From an archaeon (GTDB taxonomy: Archaea; Thermoproteota; Nitrososphaeria; Nitrososphaerales; Nitrosopumilaceae), in the NCBI GenBank assembly GCA_024276695.1, contig JAJRWR010000018.1, forward strand, positions 1 to 60,257: a stretch of DNA of 60,257 bases, given 5' to 3'. Both the position numbers and the translations under genes were made by a program. Below the pieces are notes generated by a model. The model worked only from the letters and a program-made list of their open reading frames with translations, was not told the DNA's origin and did no database searches. This document shows, piece after piece, positions 1 through 8,957 of this stretch. How positions within the stretch are numbered: the first letter of the stretch is position 1; the number at the start of each line of letters is the position of its first letter.

Positions 1-1
1 A

Positions 2-148
2 GGCATTGTTATTCCTGAAAACCACATGCTAATGCAAGCGATGTTGTTTGGAAGGTCATATCAAGATGCATTTAGTCACACTGAATCTATATTCCATATG
101 ACTGAGAAAAAACAAAAACTAGAAGAACACTTTGCTAAAAATTACTAG
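2..148 (+). CDS. 3' end of an unrecognised gene
   Basis: An open frame enters from the left edge and ends at a TAG at 146-148, giving 48 C-terminal residues that begin GIVIPENHMLMQAM and end in a charged helix (TEKKQKLEEHFAKNY). The last bases overlap the stop of the converging CNNM gene by four. No family is recognised from this fragment. Confidence 0.55.
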   Translation, partial: GIVIPENHMLMQAMLFGRSYQDAFSHTESIFHMTEKKQKLEEHFAKNY

Positions 149-1398
149 GTTCTAATTTTTTCAATTCTAATTTTTTTAGGAATATTTTTTGAAACTTTTT
201 CTACAACAATTCTTAATTCATCAACTTCCACTTTATCTCCCTCTTGGGGGATATCTTGTAGTCTTTCATGTAACAACCCATTAAGTGATGCATAATCATC
301 ACCTTCAGGAACTTTAGTTTTGAAAATTTTATTAATAGTATCAATATCGATATCTCCGTTAGTAATTATGGTGTCCTGATCAATCTTTTCATATCCTGCC
401 TGTCTAGTCGAATCCGTCTCATCTTCAATTTCTCCAACTATTTCTTCTAACAAGTCTTCTAATGTAACTAATCCTTCAACCCCACCATGTTCATCAACCA
501 CTATTGCCATGTGTGTTTTTCTACCTTTCATTTCCTTTAACAGGGCACTAACCATTTTTTCTTGTGATGCAAATACTGGTTTTCTTGCTATTTTTTCAAG
601 GTTTGTCATTTTGTTGTCTTTTTCTAATTCTTTGAGAACATCCCTTACATGAATAAAACCAACAATATCATCACTTGTATCTCCATAAATTGGAATTCTT
701 GAATGTCCCTTTTGATTAATTTGTGGCAGTGCTTCAAAGAGTAGCATTTTAGAATTTAATGAAAACATCTTTGTTCTTGGGGTCATTACAGAACGAATTA
801 CAGTATCATCAAATTTTAGCGCACCATGTACTAGCTCCATCTCGTCTCTTTCTAGGGCTTTTTCTTCTAGACCTTGATCAATGACTCCTTTGATTTCTTC
901 TTCTGTAATTGGAGGTGGGGTGTAACTACTTCCAGTTATTTTTACAACGCCTCGAGTTATAATTTCAAAGAATTTTACAACTGGATAAAATGCATAGCTA
1001 AACGCAAGTAATACTGGAGCATATCTTAATGCAATTTTAGTTGAATTTGCATTACAGTATGTTTTTGGAGTAATTTCCCCAAATACTAGAATCAAAAAGG
1101 TCATGATTCCTACTGCAATTCCTAATCCATCATCTCCAAACAGTCTAATTGCCAAACTTGTAGCAAGTGCTGATGCTCCTACATTTACCAAATTATTGCC
1201 AAGATTTACACTTGACATCATCCAACTTGGATTCATTTTTAATTTGTGAAGTGCTTTAGAACCCTTTTTACCTTCATTGAATAACTGGACAACTTTGGAT
1301 TTTCTTACTCCGACAAGAGCTACTTCTAATCCACTGAAAAATCCAGATAGTCCTATGAGAGCAGATAAAGCCGCAATTTCAACCCATAATTCTACCAT
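145..1398 (-). CDS. CNNM/CorC-type transport protein (DUF21 + CBS pair + CorC_HlyC)
   Basis: The 417-residue product starts with a membrane DUF21 domain (about residues 1-150, with FFSGLEVAL and the conserved FGEITPKT near 107). A CBS-domain pair follows (about 200-320, with PRTKMFSLN and MAIVVDEHGGVEGLVTLED), then a C-terminal CorC_HlyC domain with DDYASLNGLL. Length and domain order match the family, whose members are linked to Mg2+/Co2+ or Na+ transport; the substrate cannot be told from sequence. It converges on the fragment at the left edge. Start ATG at 1398. Confidence 0.9.
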   Translation of the reverse strand: MVELWVEIAALSALIGLSGFFSGLEVALVGVRKSKVVQLFNEGKKGSKALHKLKMNPSWMMSSVNLGNNLVNVGASALATSLAIRLFGDDGLGIAVGIMTFLILVFGEITPKTYCNANSTKIALRYAPVLLAFSYAFYPVVKFFEIITRGVVKITGSSYTPPPITEEEIKGVIDQGLEEKALERDEMELVHGALKFDDTVIRSVMTPRTKMFSLNSKMLLFEALPQINQKGHSRIPIYGDTSDDIVGFIHVRDVLKELEKDNKMTNLEKIARKPVFASQEKMVSALLKEMKGRKTHMAIVVDEHGGVEGLVTLEDLLEEIVGEIEDETDSTRQAGYEKIDQDTIITNGDIDIDTINKIFKTKVPEGDDYASLNGLLHERLQDIPQEGDKVEVDELRIVVEKVSKNIPKKIRIEKIRT

Positions 1399-1540
1399 GG
1401 TATTCTCCTAAAAAATTTCTTAGAACAACTATGACAATTACTCATTTAATTTTTTTGCACCATCTTTTGGTTGTACATGTTTTGTAAAACTGGAATTTAA
1501 GGCTTGAGATGTTAAAATTTTGACGAGGCTAGAAACAAGG

Positions 1541-2878
1541 CTAGTTTTTTGGAGGTTTTGCAAACTTGTTTTCTGGATTTCTATGATAGTCCACTGGGAT
1601 CATGGCATCTTTTTGTCTTCCTGTGAGTATGCCAACTACGACATCATCTTTTTTGATTATTTCCTCATCTATCAATTTTTTAATTCCAACTACTGATGCA
1701 CCTGATGCCATTTCACAATCAAATCCATTTAGGCCTACAACTGACATACCATCTAACATTTCAAAATCTGTAACAGTTATTGAAACACCATTTGTAAATT
1801 CTAATGCACGTAAACCTTTCAAGATGTTAGCGGGTCTTCCTATTTGTATTGCTGTAGCTTTTGTTTTTGGTCTTAATCCCTCTTTATCCAAATGCTCATA
1901 GTATCTTGTGATGAGTTCTGTGTTTGGCTTTCCTTTATTCCATCTGAGTTCTTCCCCTTCAAATTTTCCATTATACAAATCAGATAACGTGCTTGCACCT
2001 TCAGAATTAATTACTGCAATCCTTGGAATTTTTTTAATCCACCCCCATTCATACAATTCCATCAAAGCTTTACCACAACTTGAGGTGTTTCCTAATGCGC
2101 CTCCAGGATACACAATCCAATCTGGAACTTCCCAATTCAAATATTCTATGGCTCTAAATGGAATTGTTTTTTGTCCTTCAATTCTAAATGGATTAATAGA
2201 ATTTACCGTGTATCCATCATGGTTTTGTGCATCCTCTAATGATTGTTTTAATGCATCATCAAAATTTCCATCAATTTCTACAATTTGTGCTCCAAATTGA
2301 TATGCTTGACTAAGTTTTCCAGGAGCTATCTGACCTGCTGGGATATACACATCACAATTCATTCCCTCATTTGCTGCAAACATTCCTGCTGATGCAGATG
2401 TATTTCCAGTAGATGCACAAATGATTTTTTTTGCACCTACCATCTTTGCATGAGTAACAGCAGTTGCCATACCATTATCTTTGAAAGAACCACTTGGATT
2501 GTAACCTTCAGGCTGTAACCACAAATTATTATTTGAAATTTCAATAAATTCAGCAGCTTTTGACATTTGATATGGTTTTGATTGTCTACCTTCTGCACCA
2601 TCTAAGGATACGAGGTATTTTGAACATTCATCTAAATTTTCTGTATCTATTTGACAAAAATTTAGTAGATCTCTAAACCTCCAAACACCGCTTTCATTGA
2701 AAATACTTCCTTCAGAATTCCGTCTTTTGTAAAAAACTTCTTTGAGTGATGTTGGGGGTTTATTTTTATATTTTACATCTAACATATGCCCTTTTTCACA
2801 TTGAACATTTGTGTGTTCAATTGAATATTCTAATCCACATTGAGGATCAATACATTTGAGATACGAATCACATTGCAT
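1541..2878 (-). CDS. thrC: Threonine synthase
   Basis: A PLP-dependent enzyme of 445 residues that would convert O-phosphohomoserine to threonine. It has a Cys-rich N-terminus (C3, C9, C14, C27) like the zinc-ribbon start of archaeal threonine synthases. The PLP lysine is in PSGSFKDNGM (K133), and STGNTSASAG and the Gly-rich phosphate loop PGGALGNTSSCGKA follow. Its product feeds the threonine dehydratase (ilvA) encoded about 10 kb away. It is transcribed alone; the 105-bp gap to 2984 is a divergent promoter region. Confidence 0.85.
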   Translation of the reverse strand: MQCDSYLKCIDPQCGLEYSIEHTNVQCEKGHMLDVKYKNKPPTSLKEVFYKRRNSEGSIFNESGVWRFRDLLNFCQIDTENLDECSKYLVSLDGAEGRQSKPYQMSKAAEFIEISNNNLWLQPEGYNPSGSFKDNGMATAVTHAKMVGAKKIICASTGNTSASAGMFAANEGMNCDVYIPAGQIAPGKLSQAYQFGAQIVEIDGNFDDALKQSLEDAQNHDGYTVNSINPFRIEGQKTIPFRAIEYLNWEVPDWIVYPGGALGNTSSCGKALMELYEWGWIKKIPRIAVINSEGASTLSDLYNGKFEGEELRWNKGKPNTELITRYYEHLDKEGLRPKTKATAIQIGRPANILKGLRALEFTNGVSITVTDFEMLDGMSVVGLNGFDCEMASGASVVGIKKLIDEEIIKKDDVVVGILTGRQKDAMIPVDYHRNPENKFAKPPKN

Positions 2879-2983
2879 CGTAATTACAAATAAACGGTGA
2901 TAATTTAAAGGAAATCCTGTAAAAATTGTTCAAGTTAAGCTATTTTTGCTAAACTTTAGATTAGATGCATCTCAACTGAAATT

Positions 2984-3358
2984 ATGGTTTCTTATAGTGA
3001 ACATCTGAAGAAAATTCTTTCTCAAACTGTCGAATCGTATTACGTTCTCAAAGAAATTCAAGATAAACCTGGAGATCTTGATGTTGTTAAGAAAGAAATG
3101 TTAAAAATTAATGGATTCTTAAAAGTAGTCACAAATAATATCGATGAGTACAAGATTCCATTATCTGATTTTAAAAAACTGAAATCTAAGTTTAATCATT
3201 ATTTGGATAATTACTTTTTTGAAAAAGAGATAGAAACCATGGCTCCATTATACTCTGATGACATATATCGAATAAAAAACATGAGATTTAAAATCATTGA
3301 AGCCTTGGAAGATAAAAAAATGATTGAAAGTATAGATGGTTTGATTAAACAGTTATGA
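2984..3358 (+). CDS. Conserved-looking helical protein of unknown function
   Basis: 124 residues, soluble, charged and predicted mostly helical, with no Cys cluster or signal peptide. No family recognised. The stop overlaps the start of the next small Cys-rich gene (ATGA at 3355-3358), so the two are probably translated together. The ATG at 2984 is preceded by an AT-rich region suited to a leaderless start. Confidence 0.75.
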   Translation: MVSYSEHLKKILSQTVESYYVLKEIQDKPGDLDVVKKEMLKINGFLKVVTNNIDEYKIPLSDFKKLKSKFNHYLDNYFFEKEIETMAPLYSDDIYRIKNMRFKIIEALEDKKMIESIDGLIKQL

Positions 3359-3462
3359 CTGATGGAAAAAAATGCATAATTTGTGGATGTAGTGATCATA
3401 AAATCTTTGGATGCACTAGACATATGGCGAAGAAATGTAGTTGCTACGATAAACTAAAATAA
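3355..3462 (+). CDS. 35-residue Cys-rich protein, probable zinc site
   Basis: A short frame with CIICGCSDHKIFGC followed by CSCYD: six Cys plus His in 35 residues, a strong metal-binding pattern. The ATGA overlap with the preceding gene (start 3355, previous stop 3356-3358) implies translational coupling and supports that it is real. Function unknown; a zinc-knuckle adaptor for the upstream helical protein is inference. Confidence 0.6.
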   Translation: MTDGKKCIICGCSDHKIFGCTRHMAKKCSCYDKLK

Positions 3463-3473
3463 ATTTAAAATAA

Positions 3474-3590
3474 CTATTTTCGTTTAGGGCCTGATCTTTC
3501 ATGGAAATTTAAACAACATTTGCATTCTTTTTCTAAACACTCGGATTCACTATGATGTCCACAAATACCGCATTCACAGCTATTTGACAT
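3474..3590 (-). CDS. 38-residue Cys-rich protein, probable zinc site
   Basis: The minus-strand frame encodes MSNSCECGICGHHSESEC followed by a CKCC motif and a basic tail. The CxCxxCGHH and ECKCC groups resemble those of the 35-residue protein on the other strand just before it, so the two may be relatives that face each other. Start ATG at 3590. Confidence 0.55.
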   Translation of the reverse strand: MSNSCECGICGHHSESECLEKECKCCLNFHERSGPKRK

Positions 3591-3660
3591 GATATTGAAT
3601 ATTTGATTTAAGCATATAATTTATCCACCAATTTTTTATGAGTTTAAGGTCAAAATGGGA

Positions 3661-3972
3661 TTATTTTTTAGACTTTGATTTTTTTGCAGGTTTGCCTTCA
3701 AGTTCTTTTTTGATTTCTTCAGCTTTGATATCTACGGCTTTGATAATTTCTTGAATAATTCCATCTAAATCACTATCTTCCGCTTCTGGTTCAACTGTAC
3801 TGGCTATCTCATTAATCGTGGAGGATATCTCGGTACTAACATCTTCAAAACTTTCCGGATCTTCATATGCTGCATTGTAAAGATCTTTGAGAGAATTGAC
3901 ATGACCGATTACCTGTTCTGTTATCACTATTTTGTAATCAGTTCCATTCACATCAAATTCTTTTAAACTCAT
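3661..3972 (-). CDS. Acidic protein with Lys-rich tail, unknown function
   Basis: 103 residues. The first half (FDVNGTDYKIVITEQVIGHV) could be a small beta domain. The middle is acidic (EPEAEDSDLD) and helical, and the C-terminus is a lysine stretch (KPAKKSKSKK) typical of nucleic-acid contacts in thaumarchaeal proteins. No family recognised. Monocistronic by spacing. Confidence 0.7.
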   Translation of the reverse strand: MSLKEFDVNGTDYKIVITEQVIGHVNSLKDLYNAAYEDPESFEDVSTEISSTINEIASTVEPEAEDSDLDGIIQEIIKAVDIKAEEIKKELEGKPAKKSKSKK

Positions 3973-4043
3973 AATGCTTTTTCAATTTCTTTTGTTTATA
4001 ATGTTTTCAGGTAAAAATTAATCATGGTGTATGTGATTGACGA

Positions 4044-4508
4044 TCAAAATACTATGTAATCAAGTGCTGAAGCATCGCTGATTAATCTGGTGTGTTTTGA
4101 ACCTACAACATATCCATTTTTTATGTCCTCTACAGGAATCCATCTATTCGTTGAAGAGTAATGTCTCTTTTCAGCTAATTCTCGTTCTATTGATTCAATA
4201 TCAAATTCAGCTTCTTCTACTTGCTGAGTTGTAAGGTGTTTAACTGTCACCATAATTTTTGTAACTTTTACACGATCACCAAACTTCCATTTTAATACAG
4301 GGTTTTCATCTGAAACTTCCAATACTTTGATCTTCATCTGTTTTTTACCAAATGCATCATGACTGATTAATGCTCTTTCATCAGTGAATTCTTCAAAACT
4401 AATTCTTGAATTAACTTCTGCATCAGAGACTGTTTCTAATAGAGACTCTGTAATTTTATCAGTTGATTCGGTACTAATATTATCTTTAGACATACAAGTA
4501 CTTGCCAT
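4044..4508 (-). CDS. Hypothetical protein
   Basis: 154 residues with an acidic N-terminus and a beta-rich centre (KIKVLEVSDENPVLKWKFGD). No signal peptide or membrane segment. A second in-frame ATG at 4493 (MSKDNIST) is an alternative start. It lies 35 bp after the Hjc-like nuclease gene on the same strand and could be co-transcribed with it. No function recognised. Confidence 0.7.
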   Translation of the reverse strand: MASTCMSKDNISTESTDKITESLLETVSDAEVNSRISFEEFTDERALISHDAFGKKQMKIKVLEVSDENPVLKWKFGDRVKVTKIMVTVKHLTTQQVEEAEFDIESIERELAEKRHYSSTNRWIPVEDIKNGYVVGSKHTRLISDASALDYIVF

Positions 4509-4543
4509 CTTATACTTAAAAACGATTTGAAGATAAATTGTCG

Positions 4544-5113
4544 TTAGGCACTAGTTCTCTGTTTTGTTTTAAAGGGCATTTTGCATTCCTCTAGAAAAAG
4601 TTCTTTTCGTGTACCCTCTATTTTTGCAAAAAATTTTCCATCATACGTACAGACACAGTCAGTAATTTCTAATGATTCATCCCATATTTTGAAATATTCT
4701 CTTAATTCACGACTTTCATATTTTCCAATATCAATTCTTTTTTTAGAAAGAAACTTGAATGCCAAAAGCACTTTTCTTTTTTTATAAATATCAAAAGTTT
4801 TGGTCCAATCTAAACAACGTTCAATTTGATCAAAAGGCACAGGTAATGATGTACTTGTTCCGGATTTTGCCTCTATTGCAAAAATCGTACTCTCATTCGT
4901 ATTTACTGCCAACACATCAGGTAATGCTATACTTGGTGAACCTAATCTGAATGCTCTCCATTGATCAGACCCATTGAATCGTTTCACAATTGTATCTTCC
5001 CAGTGATATCCTCGTTGTCTTCGTATTCGTGCAGATTTTTGGCTATCTTTATTGATTCGAGATTGTGTTTTTTCCTTTTGAATTGTAATTGAACCTGACT
5101 TTCTTTTCAACAT
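4544..5113 (-). CDS. Holliday-junction resolvase (Hjc)-like nuclease
   Basis: 189 residues with the archaeal resolvase/PD-(D/E)xK pattern: RQRGYHWED (E39), then FRLGSPSIALPDVLAV (D66), then IFAIEAKSG (E81, K83). These are the metal- and phosphate-binding residues of Hjc-type enzymes, which cut four-way DNA junctions during recombination. A basic N-terminal extension of about 30 residues and a C-terminal extension of about 70 make it longer than classical Hjc (about 120-145). It could therefore be a specialised paralogue or another nuclease of the same fold. Confidence 0.75.
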   Translation of the reverse strand: MLKRKSGSITIQKEKTQSRINKDSQKSARIRRQRGYHWEDTIVKRFNGSDQWRAFRLGSPSIALPDVLAVNTNESTIFAIEAKSGTSTSLPVPFDQIERCLDWTKTFDIYKKRKVLLAFKFLSKKRIDIGKYESRELREYFKIWDESLEITDCVCTYDGKFFAKIEGTRKELFLEECKMPFKTKQRTSA

Positions 5114-5256
5114 TTTATTTTATCTTCTAATGTATAGTAAAGAAGGTAATTAGACAATAACCTATTAAAAAATATGGCTAACAGATCATTTTATTTGATT
5201 AATTTACATTTAAGAAATTGTAAAATCTAACATTTAAGTAAGAATTTCTCAAAAGA

Positions 5257-5460
5257 ATGAAATTGTCTGAATTAATTATTGAAAAACTCTTAGAACAACG
5301 TGACGTATGTCTGAATATGCTGAAACAATTAGATTTTGAATTAGCCATTGAAGAGGGCTCTGATGTTGAAAAGATAGAGAAACATAAAATGATCACTGTT
5401 GAACAAATTAAAAAAGTAGAACAAAAAATTGCATTTCTTTATTCAAAAAATCTAAAATAG
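5257..5460 (+). CDS. Small coiled-coil protein
   Basis: 67 residues, almost entirely helical and charged, with heptad-like spacing of Leu/Ile (LSELIIEKLLEQRD, EQIKKVEQKIAFLY). No family recognised. ATG at 5257. The next gene starts 37 bp after the stop, so an operon is possible. Confidence 0.6.
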   Translation: MKLSELIIEKLLEQRDVCLNMLKQLDFELAIEEGSDVEKIEKHKMITVEQIKKVEQKIAFLYSKNLK

Positions 5461-5497
5461 GCACTGAGTTTATCAAACCCATAACATTACTTAATTT

Positions 5498-6325
5498 ATG
5501 ATGGATTTATTGGTAGAAAATTTGGTTCAAATCAAGCAAGAGTTCGCAAAAAAATACACAGGTAATGCCCACATACAAGAGGTATTGCCAAAAAACCCAT
5601 CAACTAAATTTCCTATCGATGAAAAACATTTGAAATTGCTACATAATTTTATGAAAACGAATCCCATCTATTCTAATTCTTATGAACAACAAATTTTGGA
5701 TGCATGTTGTATTGTTTATGAAGGAGACATTAATGAATACTGGTTAAATAGTATCAAGCATGGTTCTAGTTGCCAGCCATTTTATCCTACTTGGATAATG
5801 TCTGCTTTTATTATGACTCACATAGCCCAAGAATTAGATTATTCTGAACTAGTAGACATTGGTTCAGGGGATGGTAGAATCGCATATTGTGGAAACATCA
5901 TCGGATTAAATTCTTACAGTATTGAAATTGATAATATCCTAGTTGAATTACAAAATACAATTTGTACATCTACCAATCAAAACTTTAATCCGATATGCCA
6001 TAATGCATTAGAATTTGATTATTCATCGTTGAATCTGAAAAAACCTATATTTTTTATCGGTGGTCTTGCGCAAATGGGAGGTGATATTCTAGCTACTAGT
6101 ATCATCGATAAAATCAATTCGATTAGAAATCTAAAAAATGAAACAGGAATTGTATTTGCAGGAACTTATACTAAACGTCAGTTATCGGGTAATTTGGAAA
6201 ACGGTGGATGGAGTTCTCTAATTGAAAAGCACGCTTTGAAAGTGATAGACACTGTCTCGTTACCTACCATTTGGACATTTGATCAAAATGTTGAAACTCC
6301 ATACATTTATACCAAATTCAAATAA
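5498..6325 (+). CDS. Class I SAM-dependent methyltransferase-like protein
   Basis: 275 residues. The central part has the SAM-binding motif I (LVDIGSGDGRIAYCG, about residue 120) followed by an acidic end of strand 2 (SYSIEID), as in Rossmann methyltransferases. No NPPY-type catalytic motif is visible, so the substrate is unknown. The N-terminal 110 residues match nothing known to me. Its end overlaps the converging DUF35 gene by 8 bases. Two consecutive Met codons begin the frame. Confidence 0.65.
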   Translation: MMDLLVENLVQIKQEFAKKYTGNAHIQEVLPKNPSTKFPIDEKHLKLLHNFMKTNPIYSNSYEQQILDACCIVYEGDINEYWLNSIKHGSSCQPFYPTWIMSAFIMTHIAQELDYSELVDIGSGDGRIAYCGNIIGLNSYSIEIDNILVELQNTICTSTNQNFNPICHNALEFDYSSLNLKKPIFFIGGLAQMGGDILATSIIDKINSIRNLKNETGIVFAGTYTKRQLSGNLENGGWSSLIEKHALKVIDTVSLPTIWTFDQNVETPYIYTKFK

Positions 6326-6626
6326 CTTGGAAAAAATAATTTCCATTACTAATTCCACATTTTGATATTTTCACTTTTTGTCCAATCGTGGGGGTTTTGG
6401 AAATATTTGCGATTATCTTGATTGTATCTTCGAATTCTACCAAACAGAAATACTGTTCATTTTGCCGTGAAAATTCCATGATTGTGCCCTCAAAAGGTCC
6501 TTTTTTTAGAGTAACAATGCCAAAACAATGATTACAAAATTCTGTTGGTGGCCAAACAATTTTTTTGCATTCCGCACATTCTGGAATAAAGAATTCTCCT
6601 TCATTTAATTTTGATTCAAAATTCAT
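6318..6626 (-). CDS. DUF35-type zinc-ribbon/OB-fold protein
   Basis: 102 residues with four Cys (C17, C20, C31, C34) in the rubredoxin-like ribbon CAECKKIVWPPTEFCNHC, followed by an OB-fold segment (GTIMEFSRQNEQYFCLVEF). DUF35 proteins normally partner an adjacent thiolase and, in archaea, bring it together with HMG-CoA synthase. Here the thiolase gene lies directly upstream with a 4-base overlap, so the two should form a complex; no HMG-CoA synthase gene adjoins. Confidence 0.85.
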   Translation of the reverse strand: MNFESKLNEGEFFIPECAECKKIVWPPTEFCNHCFGIVTLKKGPFEGTIMEFSRQNEQYFCLVEFEDTIKIIANISKTPTIGQKVKISKCGISNGNYFFQVI

Positions 6627-7741
6627 GTCTCTAAAACTAATACTGTCGAAGATGTAGCAGCAGCTGACATGTTGTGAACTAGTCCTACTCGTGGATTGTC
6701 TACTTGTCGTTTGCCTGCATTTAATTGAAGTTGTTGTGTAATTTCTATTGTTTGTGCTATTCCAGTTGCACCTAATGGATGGCCTGAACCAATTAGTCCA
6801 CCTCTTGGATTTATTTTGAAATTATTTGTATCATATAGTTCATTTATCATATCCATGCCATGTCCCTTTGCTGAAAATTCAAGAGACTCTAATGCCATTG
6901 GTTCACAAACAGAAAATGCATCGTGTATTTCTGCAACATCAATGTCTTTGAAATTTTTATTTGCCATTTTTAATGCTGTTTGACCTGCTAGTTTGGTTGA
7001 CTCCATCGAACTAAATGAATTATTTTTAGTAAAACCTGCAGAGATTGTTTTTTGACCGATCCCTGTAATCCATATTGGTTTGTCTGTCAATTGTTTTGTT
7101 TTTTCTTCTGATGCTAAAATAATTGATGCACCTCCCGTACATGGTCTTGAGCAATCTAACAATCTAAGATCATCTGTAAGTTTTTTGGAACTTATCACGT
7201 TTTCAACTGTATATGTCTTGTTTGATAATGCGTTTGGATTCTCTTTTGCTTGTTTGTGATTTTTTACAGAAACAATTGCTAGCTGTTCATCCGAAATTGA
7301 AAATTCTCGTTTATAGGATTTGGCAAATATTGAAGCCCAAAAAATTGGATGTTTATACTCTCCACGAGAATTATCCCATTCTAATATTTGTCCAGGACTA
7401 TCATACCTCTCAGCACCTGTTATGAGGATCAAATCTGCAAGACCTGATGCAATGTAAGAATATGCTGAAACGATAGAATTTGTGCCTGAATTACATGAAC
7501 TTTCAATAGTATGTGCTATTTTTGGCTGAATGCCTGCCATTTCTGAGAGAATTGGAGATAGATATTTTGAATTATTATTTGTAGATACCAAAACTGCATC
7601 TATGTCATTACGGCTGATTTGAGAATTATTTCTAAAAAGTTCCCTTGCAGAATCTAACAAGACCGACTCTATTTTTTTATCGTCTTTAGTAAAAGGTGTA
7701 ATGCCATATCCCACTATTCCAACTTTGGTCATATCATTCAT
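6623..7741 (-). CDS. Thiolase (acetyl-CoA acetyltransferase / SCP-x type)
   Basis: 372 residues of the thiolase fold: nucleophile Cys in ESSCNSGTNS (C83), catalytic His in VAEIHDAFSVCE, and the C-terminal GSGHPLGATG loop. It carries out Claisen condensation or thiolysis of acyl-CoAs. The DUF35 gene overlaps downstream (4 bases) and the F420-type oxidoreductase overlaps upstream (8 bases), so the three form one operon. Either isoprenoid-precursor synthesis or acyl-CoA metabolism is possible. An alternative ATG lies three codons in. Confidence 0.85.
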   Translation of the reverse strand: MNDMTKVGIVGYGITPFTKDDKKIESVLLDSARELFRNNSQISRNDIDAVLVSTNNNSKYLSPILSEMAGIQPKIAHTIESSCNSGTNSIVSAYSYIASGLADLILITGAERYDSPGQILEWDNSRGEYKHPIFWASIFAKSYKREFSISDEQLAIVSVKNHKQAKENPNALSNKTYTVENVISSKKLTDDLRLLDCSRPCTGGASIILASEEKTKQLTDKPIWITGIGQKTISAGFTKNNSFSSMESTKLAGQTALKMANKNFKDIDVAEIHDAFSVCEPMALESLEFSAKGHGMDMINELYDTNNFKINPRGGLIGSGHPLGATGIAQTIEITQQLQLNAGKRQVDNPRVGLVHNMSAAATSSTVLVLET

Positions 7742-8699
7742 CCAAAAATGTTTTCTTAAATAATTTGAAAGAATTCATTGTGTCTCCTATTGGATTAAAT
7801 TGTAAAATGGGTTGATCAATACCTACATTTACAAAATTTGTTAGTTGTTTTTTACACTCTTCAGACGTTCCAGATATTGAAAGAGATTGAAGCATTGAAT
7901 CCGTCACTAATTTATGATTTGATTTTAACCCTGATTTTTTAAATTCTTCAAAAATATCAGATGTTTCATTTTGAAAACCATTCTTTGCTAAAAATTCTCT
8001 GTAGATCTCCCCTACCGAAATATAAAATGCCACAGTTTTTTTCGCACGTTCAATTGCTTCTTCTGAATCTTCAGAAACACATGTAATTATCTGACATGTG
8101 ACGTCAATCTGTTTCTTTGACTGCATCTTAGATATTGTTTGTTTCATTTCATTTAATGGTCTTAGATAAAAAATCACGCCATCTCCAACACTCCATGCCA
8201 AATCTACCATTTGTTGATTTATTGCTGCAAGATAAATTGGTATTTCATTTCGTAATGGTTTGATTAATAATGTAAAATTATTTAATTTGAAAATCTCACC
8301 ATCATAATCTACTTGCTTTCCCAATAATGCAAGACGAATTATTTCCACATATTCTTTCATTCTTTGTAATGGTTTTTCAAATCTGTAACCATGGAAGGAT
8401 TCCACAATTGGCATACTACTTGTTCCAAGTCCCAAGATAATTCTTCCATTGGATAATGTATCTACAGTAGCGGCACCCATGGCAACTGTAGATGGACTTC
8501 TAGAAAAGATGTTGATGATAGATGAGCCTATTTTTTGTTTTTCGGTCTTTGCTGAAACTGCTCCCAACATGGAGAAATTTTCCATCCCCCAGGTCTCAGG
8601 CACCCATACTGTATCCATATTGGTTTTTGAGATAATTTCTGAACACTGTAACACTTCGTCTATTGAAAGAAGAGAACCTAAACTACATGCAATACGCAT
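7734..8699 (-). CDS. LLM-class F420-dependent oxidoreductase
   Basis: 321 residues of the luciferase-like monooxygenase/methylene-H4MPT reductase family: VWVPETWGMENFSMLGAVSA near the N-terminus, IGSSIINIFSRSPSTVAM, then GRIILGLGTS. Such enzymes use coenzyme F420 (or FMN) for hydride transfer; the substrate cannot be predicted. It is first in a three-gene operon with thiolase and DUF35, so an acyl-CoA-linked substrate is an inference from context. Confidence 0.85.
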   Translation of the reverse strand: MRIACSLGSLLSIDEVLQCSEIISKTNMDTVWVPETWGMENFSMLGAVSAKTEKQKIGSSIINIFSRSPSTVAMGAATVDTLSNGRIILGLGTSSMPIVESFHGYRFEKPLQRMKEYVEIIRLALLGKQVDYDGEIFKLNNFTLLIKPLRNEIPIYLAAINQQMVDLAWSVGDGVIFYLRPLNEMKQTISKMQSKKQIDVTCQIITCVSEDSEEAIERAKKTVAFYISVGEIYREFLAKNGFQNETSDIFEEFKKSGLKSNHKLVTDSMLQSLSISGTSEECKKQLTNFVNVGIDQPILQFNPIGDTMNSFKLFKKTFLDE

Positions 8700-8799
8700 G
8701 AAAATAGTATAACTTTTGGATATTCTAGTGTATCTGTTTTAGTAATAGGTTAATTTTGATTGAGGCTGAAGATTATCAGATCAGATCATAATAATAGTT

Positions 8800-8946
8800 A
8801 TGAGTCTACAACTATTCTCAGAAAAACACTCTAAAAAACCATCATTTTGGGATAATGCCACAAAATATGCTTCAATCAGCAAAGATAAATCATTTGTTGA
8901 AGAAGTTGCATATGTAATGGTTACTTTGCATCGAACTGGAGCATAA
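8800..8946 (+). CDS. 48-residue hypothetical protein
   Basis: A short frame, MSLQLFSEKHSKKPSFWDN followed by SFVEEVAYVMVTLHRTGA, sits alone in the gap between two minus-strand genes. The composition is protein-like. No motif recognised. Confidence 0.5.
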   Translation: MSLQLFSEKHSKKPSFWDNATKYASISKDKSFVEEVAYVMVTLHRTGA

Positions 8947-8957
8947 AATTCAAAATT

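Noticed and set aside
1602-2300. Plus-strand frames of 99 and 130 codons inside thrC
   Set aside because: Shadows of the complete threonine synthase gene on the minus strand; low-complexity Ser/Phe/Ile composition.
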